NCBI GenBank assembly: GCA_020072565.1
Contig: JAIQGI010000055.1
Location: 1-36,158 of the forward strand
Source: Terriglobia bacterium
GTDB lineage: Bacteria > Acidobacteriota > UBA6911
Reading direction: 5' to 3'
Length of the DNA stretch: 36,158 nt
The stretch's first letter is position 1. Every line of letters starts with the position of its first letter. The notes under the pieces are model-generated. The model was not told the DNA's origin. It did not search any database and saw nothing but the letters and a program-made list of their open reading frames with translations. Positions 1 to 6,048 of the stretch are shown piece by piece. Made by a program: the position numbers and the translations under genes.

Positions 1-125
1 TCCTTGCCGAGGAGTACCGCATCCAAGTCAAAATCTATGCCCGGGCCGGTGGTTCCTACGGAACCTACCGTCCCTACAAAGCGCCATGGAGCTCCTCTTG
101 TATCAGAGTCCGTCGGGTATTCCAA
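1..125 (-). CDS. Possible phage gene, 5' part only
   Basis: An open frame on the minus strand runs from a TTG at 123-125 to the left edge without a stop, giving about 41 residues that include the short stretch GPGIDFDLDAV. It overlaps the end of the 135-aa gene upstream in another frame. No clear ribosome-binding site precedes the TTG, so the start is a guess. I do not recognise the product. An alternative ATG at 84-86 has a good GAGGAG before it but meets a stop after 19 codons. The call rests on openness and on the expectation that the tightly packed module continues leftward. Confidence 0.3.
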   Translation of the reverse strand, partial: MEYPTDSDTRGAPWRFVGTVGSVGTTGPGIDFDLDAVLLGK

Positions 126-481
126 ATAACGTATAGGTAGGTCACGTTTACACCTTCCCTGGTGTCATAGGGAAATCCTGGATACAACCTCAGGATCGCG
201 GCCACGCGCTCGAAATTCCCGAACACTGGGCCACCCTTGGCGTAGTCGTGATTCTTGTCATGGTGCAGCCGGGCTTCCTCGATAAGCAGGTGTAAGAAGC
301 GCGGGTGCCCATTCGGATATAAGGCACGCAACTTATCGAGCCCGGCCTGTTCCAGCGACATGGTCTCTGATGCCTCATTGGCTTGCTGAGCCTGCTCATT
401 TGCTATGTTCGGCAAGTCGATCTGCTTGCCGTGAGACTCGGCAGCGGCCTGCTGTCCTTTCCTCCTTCTACTCGTAGCCAC
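74..481 (-). CDS. Phage-type hypothetical protein, 135 aa
   Basis: This small protein ends the visible part of the phage replication module. Its start is a GTG at 479-481 with a strong GGGAGGAGG about nine bases upstream, and it overlaps the end of the helicase gene by 14 bases. The first 45 residues are polar and rich in Q and A, probably disordered. The rest is compact and holds a HHDKNHDYAKGG segment followed by GNFERVA. That pattern recalls small uncharacterised phage proteins in which K-N-x-D-Y precedes a helical domain, but I cannot name the family with confidence. Co-directional packing with the helicase supports a role in phage DNA metabolism by context only. Confidence 0.75.
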   Translation of the reverse strand: MATSRRRKGQQAAAESHGKQIDLPNIANEQAQQANEASETMSLEQAGLDKLRALYPNGHPRFLHLLIEEARLHHDKNHDYAKGGPVFGNFERVAAILRLYPGFPYDTREGVNVTYLYVIWNTRRTLIQEELHGAL

Positions 482-1823
482 TGACAGCAGCCTCCTCCCT
501 TTCAGTCATCTCGATGAACTTGTTGAATTCGCGCAAGAAGCGCAGCCTCACAGTCCCGGTCGGGCCGTTGCGCTGTTTCCCGATGATCAGCTCGGTGTCG
601 TTGGCAGGATCGTCCTCGTATAGGAAGATCACGGTATCGGCATCCTGTTCGATCGAGCCGGACTCCCGGAGATCCGATAGCTGCGGTCGGCGCCGCCCGC
701 CGGATGATTTCTCCATCGCCCGACTCAGCTGGCTGAGAGCAATAATGGGGATCTTCAGCTCCTTCGCGAGCGTCTTCAGGCCCTTCGAGATCTCGGTGAT
801 TTCCTGAACCTTGTTCTCGATCCGCCTGCCAGCTGACATCAACTGCAGGTAATCGATGACGAGCAGATCGAGCCCGTGCTGCATTTGGAGTTGACGTGCC
901 TTGGATAGCACTTCCATGACGGACACGCCGGCAGTGTCGTCGATATGCATTCGCGCTTCGGCAATCCGGGCCGCTGCCGTGGCGATCTTGCCCCAGTCGT
1001 CTCGCCCAAGGAATCCAGTGTTCAACCGGTGAGCCTCTACGTCGGCTTCGCCGGCCAGCAGCCGCTTCATCAGCTGCTCCTTGGTCATTTCCAGGCTGAA
1101 GACGCCAACGGAACGGTGGCGGCAGAGCGCGACATGCGCAGCCACGTTGAGCGCAAGCGTGGTTTTCCCCATTGCGGGGCGGGCAGCCAGGATCACGAGG
1201 TCGCCCGGCTGGAATCCCGCCGTCAGTTTGTCGAGGCACGGAAATCCGGATGGAACTCCCGTGATGGTAGACTTTTTCTCAGCCTGCTCCTCGATTGCTT
1301 TGTAGACGCGCCCCATCAGCGACGCTGTCGATTCGAACCCGCCCCGGAACGCCTGGCCTGCTATCCGAAACAGGCCCTGCTGCGCAGCGTTCAGGACCTC
1401 CTCGGGCGTATGCTCACCGGCGAAGCACTTCTGGATCGCCTCGTTCGCAACCTGAATTGTCCGCCGCAGGGCGGACTTGTCTTTGACGATCCGGGCGTAG
1501 TGCTCGACGTTGAGCGCTCGTGGCATCCCATCAGTCAGCGAGGCCAGGTACACAGCCCCGCCGGCCTTGTCCAGGGCGTCCATTCTTTCGAGTTCGTTCT
1601 TGACCGTAATGATTTCGATCGGTCGGCCTTGAACGGCCAAGACGCTCATTGCCTCAAAGATGCGACGGTGAGCTTCAGGGTAGAACTCCTCGGGCGTGAG
1701 TAGCGCGCGGGCTGTGTAGATCGCCTTGTCGTCAAGAAGCGCGACGCCCAGGACCGCTTTCTCGGCATCGAGACTGCACGGGATGGACCTGTTTTCCGAC
1801 GGCTTGAATTTGGTTACGCTCAC
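468..1823 (-). CDS. dnaB: Replicative DNA helicase, DnaB family (phage copy)
   Basis: A hexameric 5'-3' helicase that would unwind DNA at the phage fork. About 451 residues: an N-terminal DnaB domain (roughly 15-115, starting CSLDAEKAVLG) and a RecA-like C-terminal domain with Walker A ARPAMGKTT, Walker B LLVIDYLQLM and the late SQLSRAMEK and DLRESGSIEQDAD motifs, all intact. The frame stays open to 2006, but the added 61 residues read as non-coding and overlap the 69-aa gene. The GTG at 1821-1823 has GGAGG at good spacing and overlaps the upstream stop as GTGA, so I chose it. Its place next to a phage-type initiator and resolvase argues for a phage copy rather than the host dnaB. No separate loader gene is visible. 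Confidence 0.93.
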   Translation of the reverse strand: MSVTKFKPSENRSIPCSLDAEKAVLGVALLDDKAIYTARALLTPEEFYPEAHRRIFEAMSVLAVQGRPIEIITVKNELERMDALDKAGGAVYLASLTDGMPRALNVEHYARIVKDKSALRRTIQVANEAIQKCFAGEHTPEEVLNAAQQGLFRIAGQAFRGGFESTASLMGRVYKAIEEQAEKKSTITGVPSGFPCLDKLTAGFQPGDLVILAARPAMGKTTLALNVAAHVALCRHRSVGVFSLEMTKEQLMKRLLAGEADVEAHRLNTGFLGRDDWGKIATAAARIAEARMHIDDTAGVSVMEVLSKARQLQMQHGLDLLVIDYLQLMSAGRRIENKVQEITEISKGLKTLAKELKIPIIALSQLSRAMEKSSGGRRRPQLSDLRESGSIEQDADTVIFLYEDDPANDTELIIGKQRNGPTGTVRLRFLREFNKFIEMTEREEAAVSGYE

Positions 1824-2029
1824 ACAGCCTCCGATATCTTCTTCACTTCGTCCATCGAATAGGAAGCGTGCTGGTCCATTTTGTTGACTTTGCCTTCGCA
1901 GAAATGGATGGTGAAACTCCCCGTGTACTTGCGATCTATCAGCTGCCTGATCATCGCTGCGATCACCACGACAGCCTGGCCAAACCGCAGACAGTGGCGG
2001 TAGCATTTGTCTTTTTGCTCGGTTTCCAT
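1820..2029 (-). CDS. Small phage protein, 69 aa
   Basis: A short gene between the nuclease and the helicase. The ATG follows AGGGGG at normal spacing, only eight bases after the nuclease stop, and its TGA overlaps the helicase GTG, so it fits the coupled chain of the operon. The C-terminal half (around residues 25-55, with a TGSFTIHFCEGKVNKMDQH stretch) weakly recalls the small DUF2292-type beta fold, in which a glycine and a G-K-V turn lie between strands. I make no functional claim from that. It contains three cysteines but no clear metal-binding spacing. Its function is unknown; context suggests an accessory role in phage replication. Confidence 0.7.
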   Translation of the reverse strand: METEQKDKCYRHCLRFGQAVVVIAAMIRQLIDRKYTGSFTIHFCEGKVNKMDQHASYSMDEVKKISEAV

Positions 2030-2037
2030 TGAGCCCC

Positions 2038-2340
2038 CTACAGCACTTTGATTACCGGCTTGCGCGCGTAGTCCTGGTAGATCCAGACTTCCTTGGTGGC
2101 TCCCGGCGGGATGCCGTCGAACATTTGGATTTGCTCTCGTTCATGCAGCCGAGCATCCTCGTTCGTTTTCACCTGCACCAGACGGATCCCCTGGCGACCT
2201 ATCGCGATGATATCGAGAAGCCCAAGACTCCCGGCGCTCCGGGTGCAGTGATATCCAGCATCCTCGAGCGCTCGAATGGCTTTGTGTTCGTTCCGCGTAC
2301 CTTTTCGCTTGGCGTTTACTCTCTTCCGTCTCTCGCTCAT
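2038..2340 (-). CDS. Hjc-like Holliday junction resolvase / PD-(D/E)XK nuclease
   Basis: A 100-residue nuclease-fold protein. Visible motifs in order are a basic N-terminus, a KGTRNEHKAIRAL helix with the conserved glutamate, the segment HCTRSAGSLGLLDIIAI with the catalytic-type Asp, and LVQVKTNE, which matches the E-x-K strand with Gln in place of Glu. The family cleaves branched DNA, and phages carry such genes to resolve replication intermediates. The ATG at 2338-2340 follows AGGAAGG at good spacing. The frame is open upstream to a TTG at 2461-2463 that overlaps the initiator stop as TTGA, so a 141-residue form or a separate small gene in 2341-2463 cannot be excluded. It lies eight bases before the 69-aa gene. 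Confidence 0.8.
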   Translation of the reverse strand: MSERRKRVNAKRKGTRNEHKAIRALEDAGYHCTRSAGSLGLLDIIAIGRQGIRLVQVKTNEDARLHEREQIQMFDGIPPGATKEVWIYQDYARKPVIKVL

Positions 2341-2459
2341 CCTTCCGCCTTCCTCTGCCAGATAGCTGCCTCGAATCCGGCCTTGTCCGTGCAGGATGCT
2401 GTCGATGCTGGATCCAATTCGCCGCACGCCCTTCAAGCCGGGCAGGTTGCCGATCAGTA

Positions 2460-3881
2460 TCAATGCACAACACCTGCGGTTACTGGCCACTCGTCTGCGT
2501 TCAACGACTGCAGAGGTGGTTTCAACCGCGGCCAAGATTGCGGGATCGTCTTGGCTTTCCCGGCAGGGCATGAGCAGCGGAAATTCACAATGCGCCATTC
2601 CTTGCTCGGATACTCGGCGTCTAGGCTTACGATCCGCCGGGGATCCGACAGCTTGTAGAAGGGAACTACCGGATCATCCGGTGCCGGCTCGCTGCCAGGA
2701 GCGGCCTTGGTCCGAACATGGAGGCGCCCATCGCCTTGGCAAATCTCGCAATGGCTCCAGTCGAACTTGTGCTCAGGAGTCGGCGGCGTAGCGGTATTGG
2801 CACCCTGGGCTGGCTGGATTGGATTTATGGCGCCGCGTCCCTTGTCCTGCTCCCTGGAAAGCCAGATAGTGATAAATCGCAGAATTCCTTTGGGCGTTTT
2901 CCGGCGGTTGGGGTTGGCTATGCACCAAGCCCGCATTTTCCTGAGCTCCTGCATGACATCAACAGCCGGGAAGAGATTGGACCACTCCGAAATATCTGCC
3001 TGGGTGATGTTGCGTTCGTTGCCGCTAACAAGTGGAATCGAGATGACGGTGGGCGAGGACGCTTTGCGCTCCGAGCATACATCTCCTTCCTTTCCTTTCC
3101 CTTCCTTTCCCTTCCCTTCCCCTTGAGCGCTATCAAGTGGCGTGGGGCACGCGTCAGCCACGCGTGAATTTGGGTGGAATGCCCCAAGATCGCTGTCCAG
3201 CGTCTTGTTTTCGGCTGCTTCATCCCGTCGCGTGCCGCACACGTCAGAAACGCGTGAAGCACGCGTGAACCACGCGCCGAGTATCGAAGCGGCTTCCTCG
3301 CTGCACCGGAACCAATCCCCGTGGTTGCGATGGCCGATGAGCGCCCGATATATTTCAGCTTCCAGGTTTTTGTCGCCCAGGATGTAATCAGCCAACTCGA
3401 TAGGGCACGCCGACATCGCCCGGATGTCTCTCAGCTTGCCGTCAATGTTGCGCGACCTGCCAATCTTGAACGCCTTCGCGTGCGGAGAAACGATAAGGTA
3501 AACGAATGTCTTTCCGTCCGGAATCCCTGGCTGCACTTCGGGGCCATTCGGACCAGGAAGCTTGCTGTCCATTTCCCTGTTGTTAATCGCTTGATGTTCC
3601 GCGAATGTTGGGATAGCCCCGTAGGGCTTCCCTCCAACGAAGAATTTGAAGATAAAGCCAGCCGCGTGCAACCCATCCAGGACCTCCTCAAAATCCAGTT
3701 CGTCGTACGGCAGGACGTCGAGCTTGATCTCGTTCGGACGCCACTTGAAGCGCCCCTCCCGGTCGGCCACGGTAAAAAGCCCAATGAATGCCAGTCTGAG
3801 CGGGAGCCCAGACTCCCTCTCGGCCTGGTACAACTCCTCATGCTTGAACAGCTCTGGTTTGACCGTTCTGATGCGAGCCAT
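2460..3881 (-). CDS. Phage replication initiator with embedded T5orf172/GIY-YIG-like domain
   Basis: A 473-residue modular protein. Residues 1-105 (starting MARIRTVKPELFKHEELY) resemble the winged-helix N-terminus of phage replication proteins. Residues about 124-204 (FVYLIVSPHAKAFKIGRS, then a LEAEIYRAL helix and HGDWFR) match the T5orf172/MUG113 branch of the GIY-YIG superfamily. A linker (205-290) includes low-complexity GEGKGKEGKGKEG. Residues about 298-347 (SEWSNLFPAVDV to FITIWLSREQD) match the conserved C-terminal segment of phage replisome organisers. A cysteine cluster (C378, C381, C435, C437) may bind zinc. The ATG at 3879-3881 has GGAGG and gives the usual family start; an in-frame ATG at 3918-3920 also has GGAGG. 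Family resemblance suggests origin binding and helicase recruitment; this is inferred. Confidence 0.85.
   Translation of the reverse strand: MARIRTVKPELFKHEELYQAERESGLPLRLAFIGLFTVADREGRFKWRPNEIKLDVLPYDELDFEEVLDGLHAAGFIFKFFVGGKPYGAIPTFAEHQAINNREMDSKLPGPNGPEVQPGIPDGKTFVYLIVSPHAKAFKIGRSRNIDGKLRDIRAMSACPIELADYILGDKNLEAEIYRALIGHRNHGDWFRCSEEAASILGAWFTRASRVSDVCGTRRDEAAENKTLDSDLGAFHPNSRVADACPTPLDSAQGEGKGKEGKGKEGDVCSERKASSPTVISIPLVSGNERNITQADISEWSNLFPAVDVMQELRKMRAWCIANPNRRKTPKGILRFITIWLSREQDKGRGAINPIQPAQGANTATPPTPEHKFDWSHCEICQGDGRLHVRTKAAPGSEPAPDDPVVPFYKLSDPRRIVSLDAEYPSKEWRIVNFRCSCPAGKAKTIPQSWPRLKPPLQSLNADEWPVTAGVVH
3083..3124 (-). repeat. 42-nt homopurine tract inside the initiator gene
   Basis: The minus strand is purine only for 42 bases, built of GGGAAAGGAA-like units, and encodes the GEGKGKEGKGKEG linker. 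It lies just downstream of the second iteron-like cluster. Such tracts can adopt unusual DNA structures, slip in replication, or mark the asymmetric part of an origin. Confidence 0.85.
3136..3280 (-). repeat. Two clusters of 11-bp iteron-like repeats, candidate phage origin
   Basis: On the minus strand, five consecutive 11-base units occupy 3280-3226 and three more occupy 3168-3136. The best units read TTCACGCGTGC, TTCACGCGTTT, TTCACGCGTGG and CTGACGCGTGC; the outer units are degenerate. Four contain the exact palindromic core ACGCGT. One helical turn per unit, tandem orientation and position within an initiator gene, followed by a homopurine tract, resemble the layout of the lambda origin inside gene O. 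Because 11 is not a multiple of 3, the repeated DNA encodes different residues in each unit, so selection on the protein repeat does not readily explain it. Origin function is inferred. Confidence 0.55.
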
Positions 3882-4088
3882 CGATAAATCCTCCGGTAAG
3901 AAAGAGTCGGTTTGAATCATGACGACACACCTCCGTCCAGAGCACGGTCTCGCCGGTCCGCGCCAAAAAAGCACGACCCGACAGGCCTACACACTGCGGG
4001 TGCGAAAACAGAATGCAATCGCTACAAAGTTCTCAGTTGGGGGCGAAGACGCCTGCGGCCGTAAGTTTCGCGGCACGAGTTGCGGCGT

Positions 4089-4136
4089 AAAACGAACGAA
4101 ATAACCGCCAAAACACAGCGGCGATTCGGTTCGTTT
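4089..4136. promoter_or_regulatory. Nested inverted repeat, candidate operator
   Basis: Outer arms AAACGAAC and GTTCGTTT are exact complements. Inside them GAA pairs with TTC and CCGC with GCGG. The whole could fold as an interrupted stem or bind a dimeric regulator. No U-run follows on either strand, so a terminator is less likely. Confidence 0.4.
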
Positions 4137-4165
4137 AGGGCTGATTCGAGAAGCCTCCAACTTTG

Positions 4166-4190
4166 AATTTGTCAGAAATTTGTCAGACAA
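4166..4190. promoter_or_regulatory. Exact 11-bp tandem repeat with overlapping palindrome
   Basis: AATTTGTCAGA occurs twice without a gap (4166-4176 and 4177-4187). The second copy runs into TTGTCAGACAA (4180-4190), a perfect palindrome around one central base. This looks like a protein-binding site upstream of the phage operon. The protein is unknown. Confidence 0.45.
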
Positions 4191-4216
4191 GTCGAAAACG
4201 GCAGACTTCGACCTGC

Positions 4217-4240
4217 CGGCTGAGTTGCACTACTCAGCCG
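4217..4240. promoter_or_regulatory. Perfect 9-bp hairpin downstream of tRNA-Pro(CGG)
   Basis: CGGCTGAGT and ACTCAGCCG pair around a six-base loop. It lies about 40 bases beyond the tRNA CCA end in the direction of tRNA transcription. There is no U-run after it on the minus strand, so it is a poor match to an intrinsic terminator. It could instead be a processing element, an operator or an attachment-arm site. Confidence 0.4.
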
Positions 4241-4278
4241 TAATACAATGATTTTGATATATTTGGAGGAAAGAAAAG

Positions 4279-4356
<78 letters not shown>

Positions 4357-4368
4357 TACAGAGTCAGC

Positions 4369-4402
4369 GAAGAATCCTAGCGTAAATTCTTCAGCCGATC
4401 AA
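4369..4402 (-). promoter_or_regulatory. Promoter for tRNA-Pro(CGG), overlapping surE 3' end and a hairpin
   Basis: TTGATC (4397-4402) and TAGGAT (4374-4379) are separated by 17 bases, giving a start around 4367, about ten bases before the tRNA. GAAGAAT and ATTCTTC (4369-4375 and 4386-4392) form an overlapping 7-bp inverted repeat. The surE stop codon lies within this element. Confidence 0.45.
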
Positions 4403-5173
4403 CCCAATTCCGGGCAGCCGGAACCGGCGGAACAGGCGCGGCGGATCTTTCAGCAGCGAATCCACCATCGCATAATCCGTCTGATCCCGCTGCAGAGGAG
4501 TCACTGAGATGTAATGTTCCATGATGGTCTGGAAATCGGCAGGAATCTTTGACTTGTGTCGATCTTCGACGATTTCCGGATCAGCGGTCGCGGCCTCGTC
4601 GCCCCGGTCGAGAGAGTTGAAGTGAGGGAACCGCTGCGAGCAACCCTGGCGCGTGATCTTCACCCCGCGGATTCGGCGCACCGGGATATTTACGTTCAGA
4701 CAAAGGCCGCTGCCGGACCTTCGCTCCAGGATGGTCATGACGAGTGTTCTGACAAACTTCGCCCCCTTTTCAAAGCGAATGGGGCTTTCGTCATAGGCCT
4801 GAGATACAGCAACAGCGGCAATGCCGCGGTGGGAGGCTTCGCGCGCCGCGGCGACCGTACCTGAATACATGATATCGTCGCCCAGGTTGGCGCCATGGTT
4901 GATGCCCGAAATCACCAGATCGGGTTGCACCGTCAGAACATTCGCCAATGCATAAATAACGCAATCGGCAGGTGTGCCGTTGAGGGTGAAGTAGTTGGGG
5001 CGGAGCTGCCGCAATTCCAACGCGGTGCGGAGGGTCAGGCTGTGGCTCACAGCGCTGCGTTCCCGGTCGGGAGCCACTACCACGGTCTCGCCCAGCCCAT
5101 CGAGACACTTCTCGAGAAGCTTCAGGCCTTCCGCGTCTATACCATCATCGTTTGTGAGGAGAAATAGAGCCAC
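4391..5173 (-). CDS. surE: 5'/3'-nucleotidase SurE
   Basis: SurE is a metal-dependent phosphatase that acts on nucleoside monophosphates and is often tied to stress or stationary phase. The 260 residues show the family landmarks: the start LTNDDGI with metal-binding D9 and D10, [12 protein letters not shown] with S40, NGTPADCV, and [13 protein letters not shown] with N92. The GTG at 5171-5173 gives the canonical start; the longer open frame runs into the upstream tRNA and is not real. No Shine-Dalgarno is visible, and only 11 bases separate the start codon from the CCA end of tRNA-Pro(GGG), so translation after tRNA processing would use an almost leaderless message. A second proline tRNA follows 34 bases downstream. 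Confidence 0.95.
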   Translation of the reverse strand: MALFLLTNDDGIDAEGLKLLEKCLDGLGETVVVAPDRERSAVSHSLTLRTALELRQLRPNYFTLNGTPADCVIYALANVLTVQPDLVISGINHGANLGDDIMYSGTVAAAREASHRGIAAVAVSQAYDESPIRFEKGAKFVRTLVMTILERRSGSGLCLNVNIPVRRIRGVKITRQGCSQRFPHFNSLDRGDEAATADPEIVEDRHKSKIPADFQTIMEHYISVTPLQRDQTDYAMVDSLLKDPPRLFRRFRLPGIGLIG

Positions 5174-5184
5174 GATAAAAAATA

Positions 5185-5261
5185 TGGTCGGGACGAGTGG
5201 ATTTGAACCACCGACCACACGCACCCCAAGCGTGTGCGCTACCAGGCTGCGCTACGTCCCG
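5185..5261 (-). tRNA. tRNA-Pro (anticodon GGG), CCA encoded
   Basis: The acceptor CGGGACG pairs with CGTCCCG. The anticodon loop TTGGGGT gives GGG, and GGTTCAAATCC forms the T arm. The discriminator is A and the CCA is encoded, for 77 bases. It is the second proline isoacceptor in under 1 kb and immediately precedes surE on the same strand. Confidence 0.96.
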
Positions 5262-5276
5262 ACCGCCAAGCTGCAC

Positions 5277-5304
5277 AGTATCACTCGCGATCGAGCAAAG
5301 TCAA
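5277..5304 (-). promoter_or_regulatory. Sigma-70 type promoter for tRNA-Pro(GGG)-surE
   Basis: TTGACT (5299-5304) and GATACT (5277-5282) are 16 bases apart. The predicted start near 5270 leaves about nine bases before the mature tRNA. The site overlaps the last codons of the merR-type gene. It could drive both the tRNA and surE. Confidence 0.5.
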
Positions 5305-5664
5305 TATATTCTCCAGCTCCTCGCGGACCTGATTGAGCCGCTGCGCAGGAGCAGCTGGTGCGGGTTTCGACGGTTTGGCGACAATCTCGCGGCGTGGCTG
5401 CCCGAGCGCCGCCGCATCCCTTGTCCCGCGCGCAAGTTGCCTGCGCGCCCCGGCGATGGTAAATCCTTCGTCGTACAAAAGCCTGCGAATGGTCAGCAGC
5501 AGTTCGACATCCTTGGGCCGATAGGTTCGCTGCCCGGCCTTGTTCTTCGGCGGCGCGAGACTGGGGAACTCGGTTTCCCAATAGCGCAGGACATGCGCCT
5601 CCACCCCGACAATGTCGCAAACTTCGCCGATCCGGTAGTAGAGCTTGCTGGTAGTGAACTGCAT
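5281..5664 (-). CDS. MerR-family transcriptional regulator
   Basis: A 127-residue protein with an N-terminal MerR winged helix-turn-helix (residues about 8-75). Visible pieces are [20 protein letters not shown], then [17 protein letters not shown] basic, Pro/Ala-rich linker and a short C-terminal coiled-coil helix ([14 protein letters not shown]) follow. There is no effector domain and no cysteine metal site, so it belongs with the small MerR-like proteins of unknown signal. It starts five bases after the HU/IHF stop and is probably co-transcribed with it, a pairing seen in many bacteria. The stop codon overlaps the promoter of the downstream tRNA. Confidence 0.9.
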   Translation of the reverse strand: MQFTTSKLYYRIGEVCDIVGVEAHVLRYWETEFPSLAPPKNKAGQRTYRPKDVELLLTIRRLLYDEGFTIAGARRQLARGTRDAAALGQPRREIVAKPSKPAPAAPAQRLNQVREELENILTLLDRE

Positions 5665-5669
5665 GATAG

Positions 5670-5939
5670 TCAGAGCGATTTAAGGTATTTGGAAGGTTTG
5701 AAGACCACCGCCTTCCTGCCCCGGATAACGATAGCATCCCCTGTGCGGGGATTTACGCCTCTTCTGTCCTTCCTTTTCACAATCCGGAAGCAGCCGAATC
5801 CGCTGATCACGACTTTTTCGTCCTGGACCAGCCGCTTCTTGATTGTTTCAAGGATCACGTCTACGATCTTCAGCGCGTCTGTGTAGGACATGCCCCCGTG
5901 AATGTCGTGAACCGCCTTGCTGAGGTCGTCTTTGTTCAT
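5670..5939 (-). CDS. HU/IHF-family nucleoid protein (IHF-alpha-like)
   Basis: An 89-residue DNA-bending protein that would act as a dimer on the nucleoid. The family signature [21 protein letters not shown] spans residues 47-67, and the proline of NPRTG is the residue that intercalates DNA in this family. The ATG at 5937-5939 gives the standard length; the frame stays open to 6011, but the extra 24 residues are not family-like. Pairing with a small MerR gene downstream is typical of ihfA neighbourhoods. Choosing between HU and IHF-alpha from sequence alone is not secure. Confidence 0.9.
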   Translation of the reverse strand: MNKDDLSKAVHDIHGGMSYTDALKIVDVILETIKKRLVQDEKVVISGFGCFRIVKRKDRRGVNPRTGDAIVIRGRKAVVFKPSKYLKSL

Positions 5940-6048
5940 TCTGGCTCTGGAACCAGCCGGTTGGGATCGACGCAACTCCATTATACTAGTGTTGCACTCC
6001 GCTGGTGTCAACAGACCTCCAAAGGTGGTTCAAGATCAGGCGATAATC

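Noticed and set aside
1824-2006. N-terminal extension of the helicase to 2006
   Set aside because: The added residues are not DnaB-like and cover the 69-aa gene; the GTG at 1821-1823 has GGAGG and the right start sequence.
3136-3280. CRISPR array
   Set aside because: The 11-bp units are contiguous with no spacers of CRISPR length, lie within a gene, and no cas gene is present.
3987-4190. 67-codon frame upstream of the initiator
   Set aside because: No ribosome-binding site or recognisable sequence, and it covers operator-like repeats.
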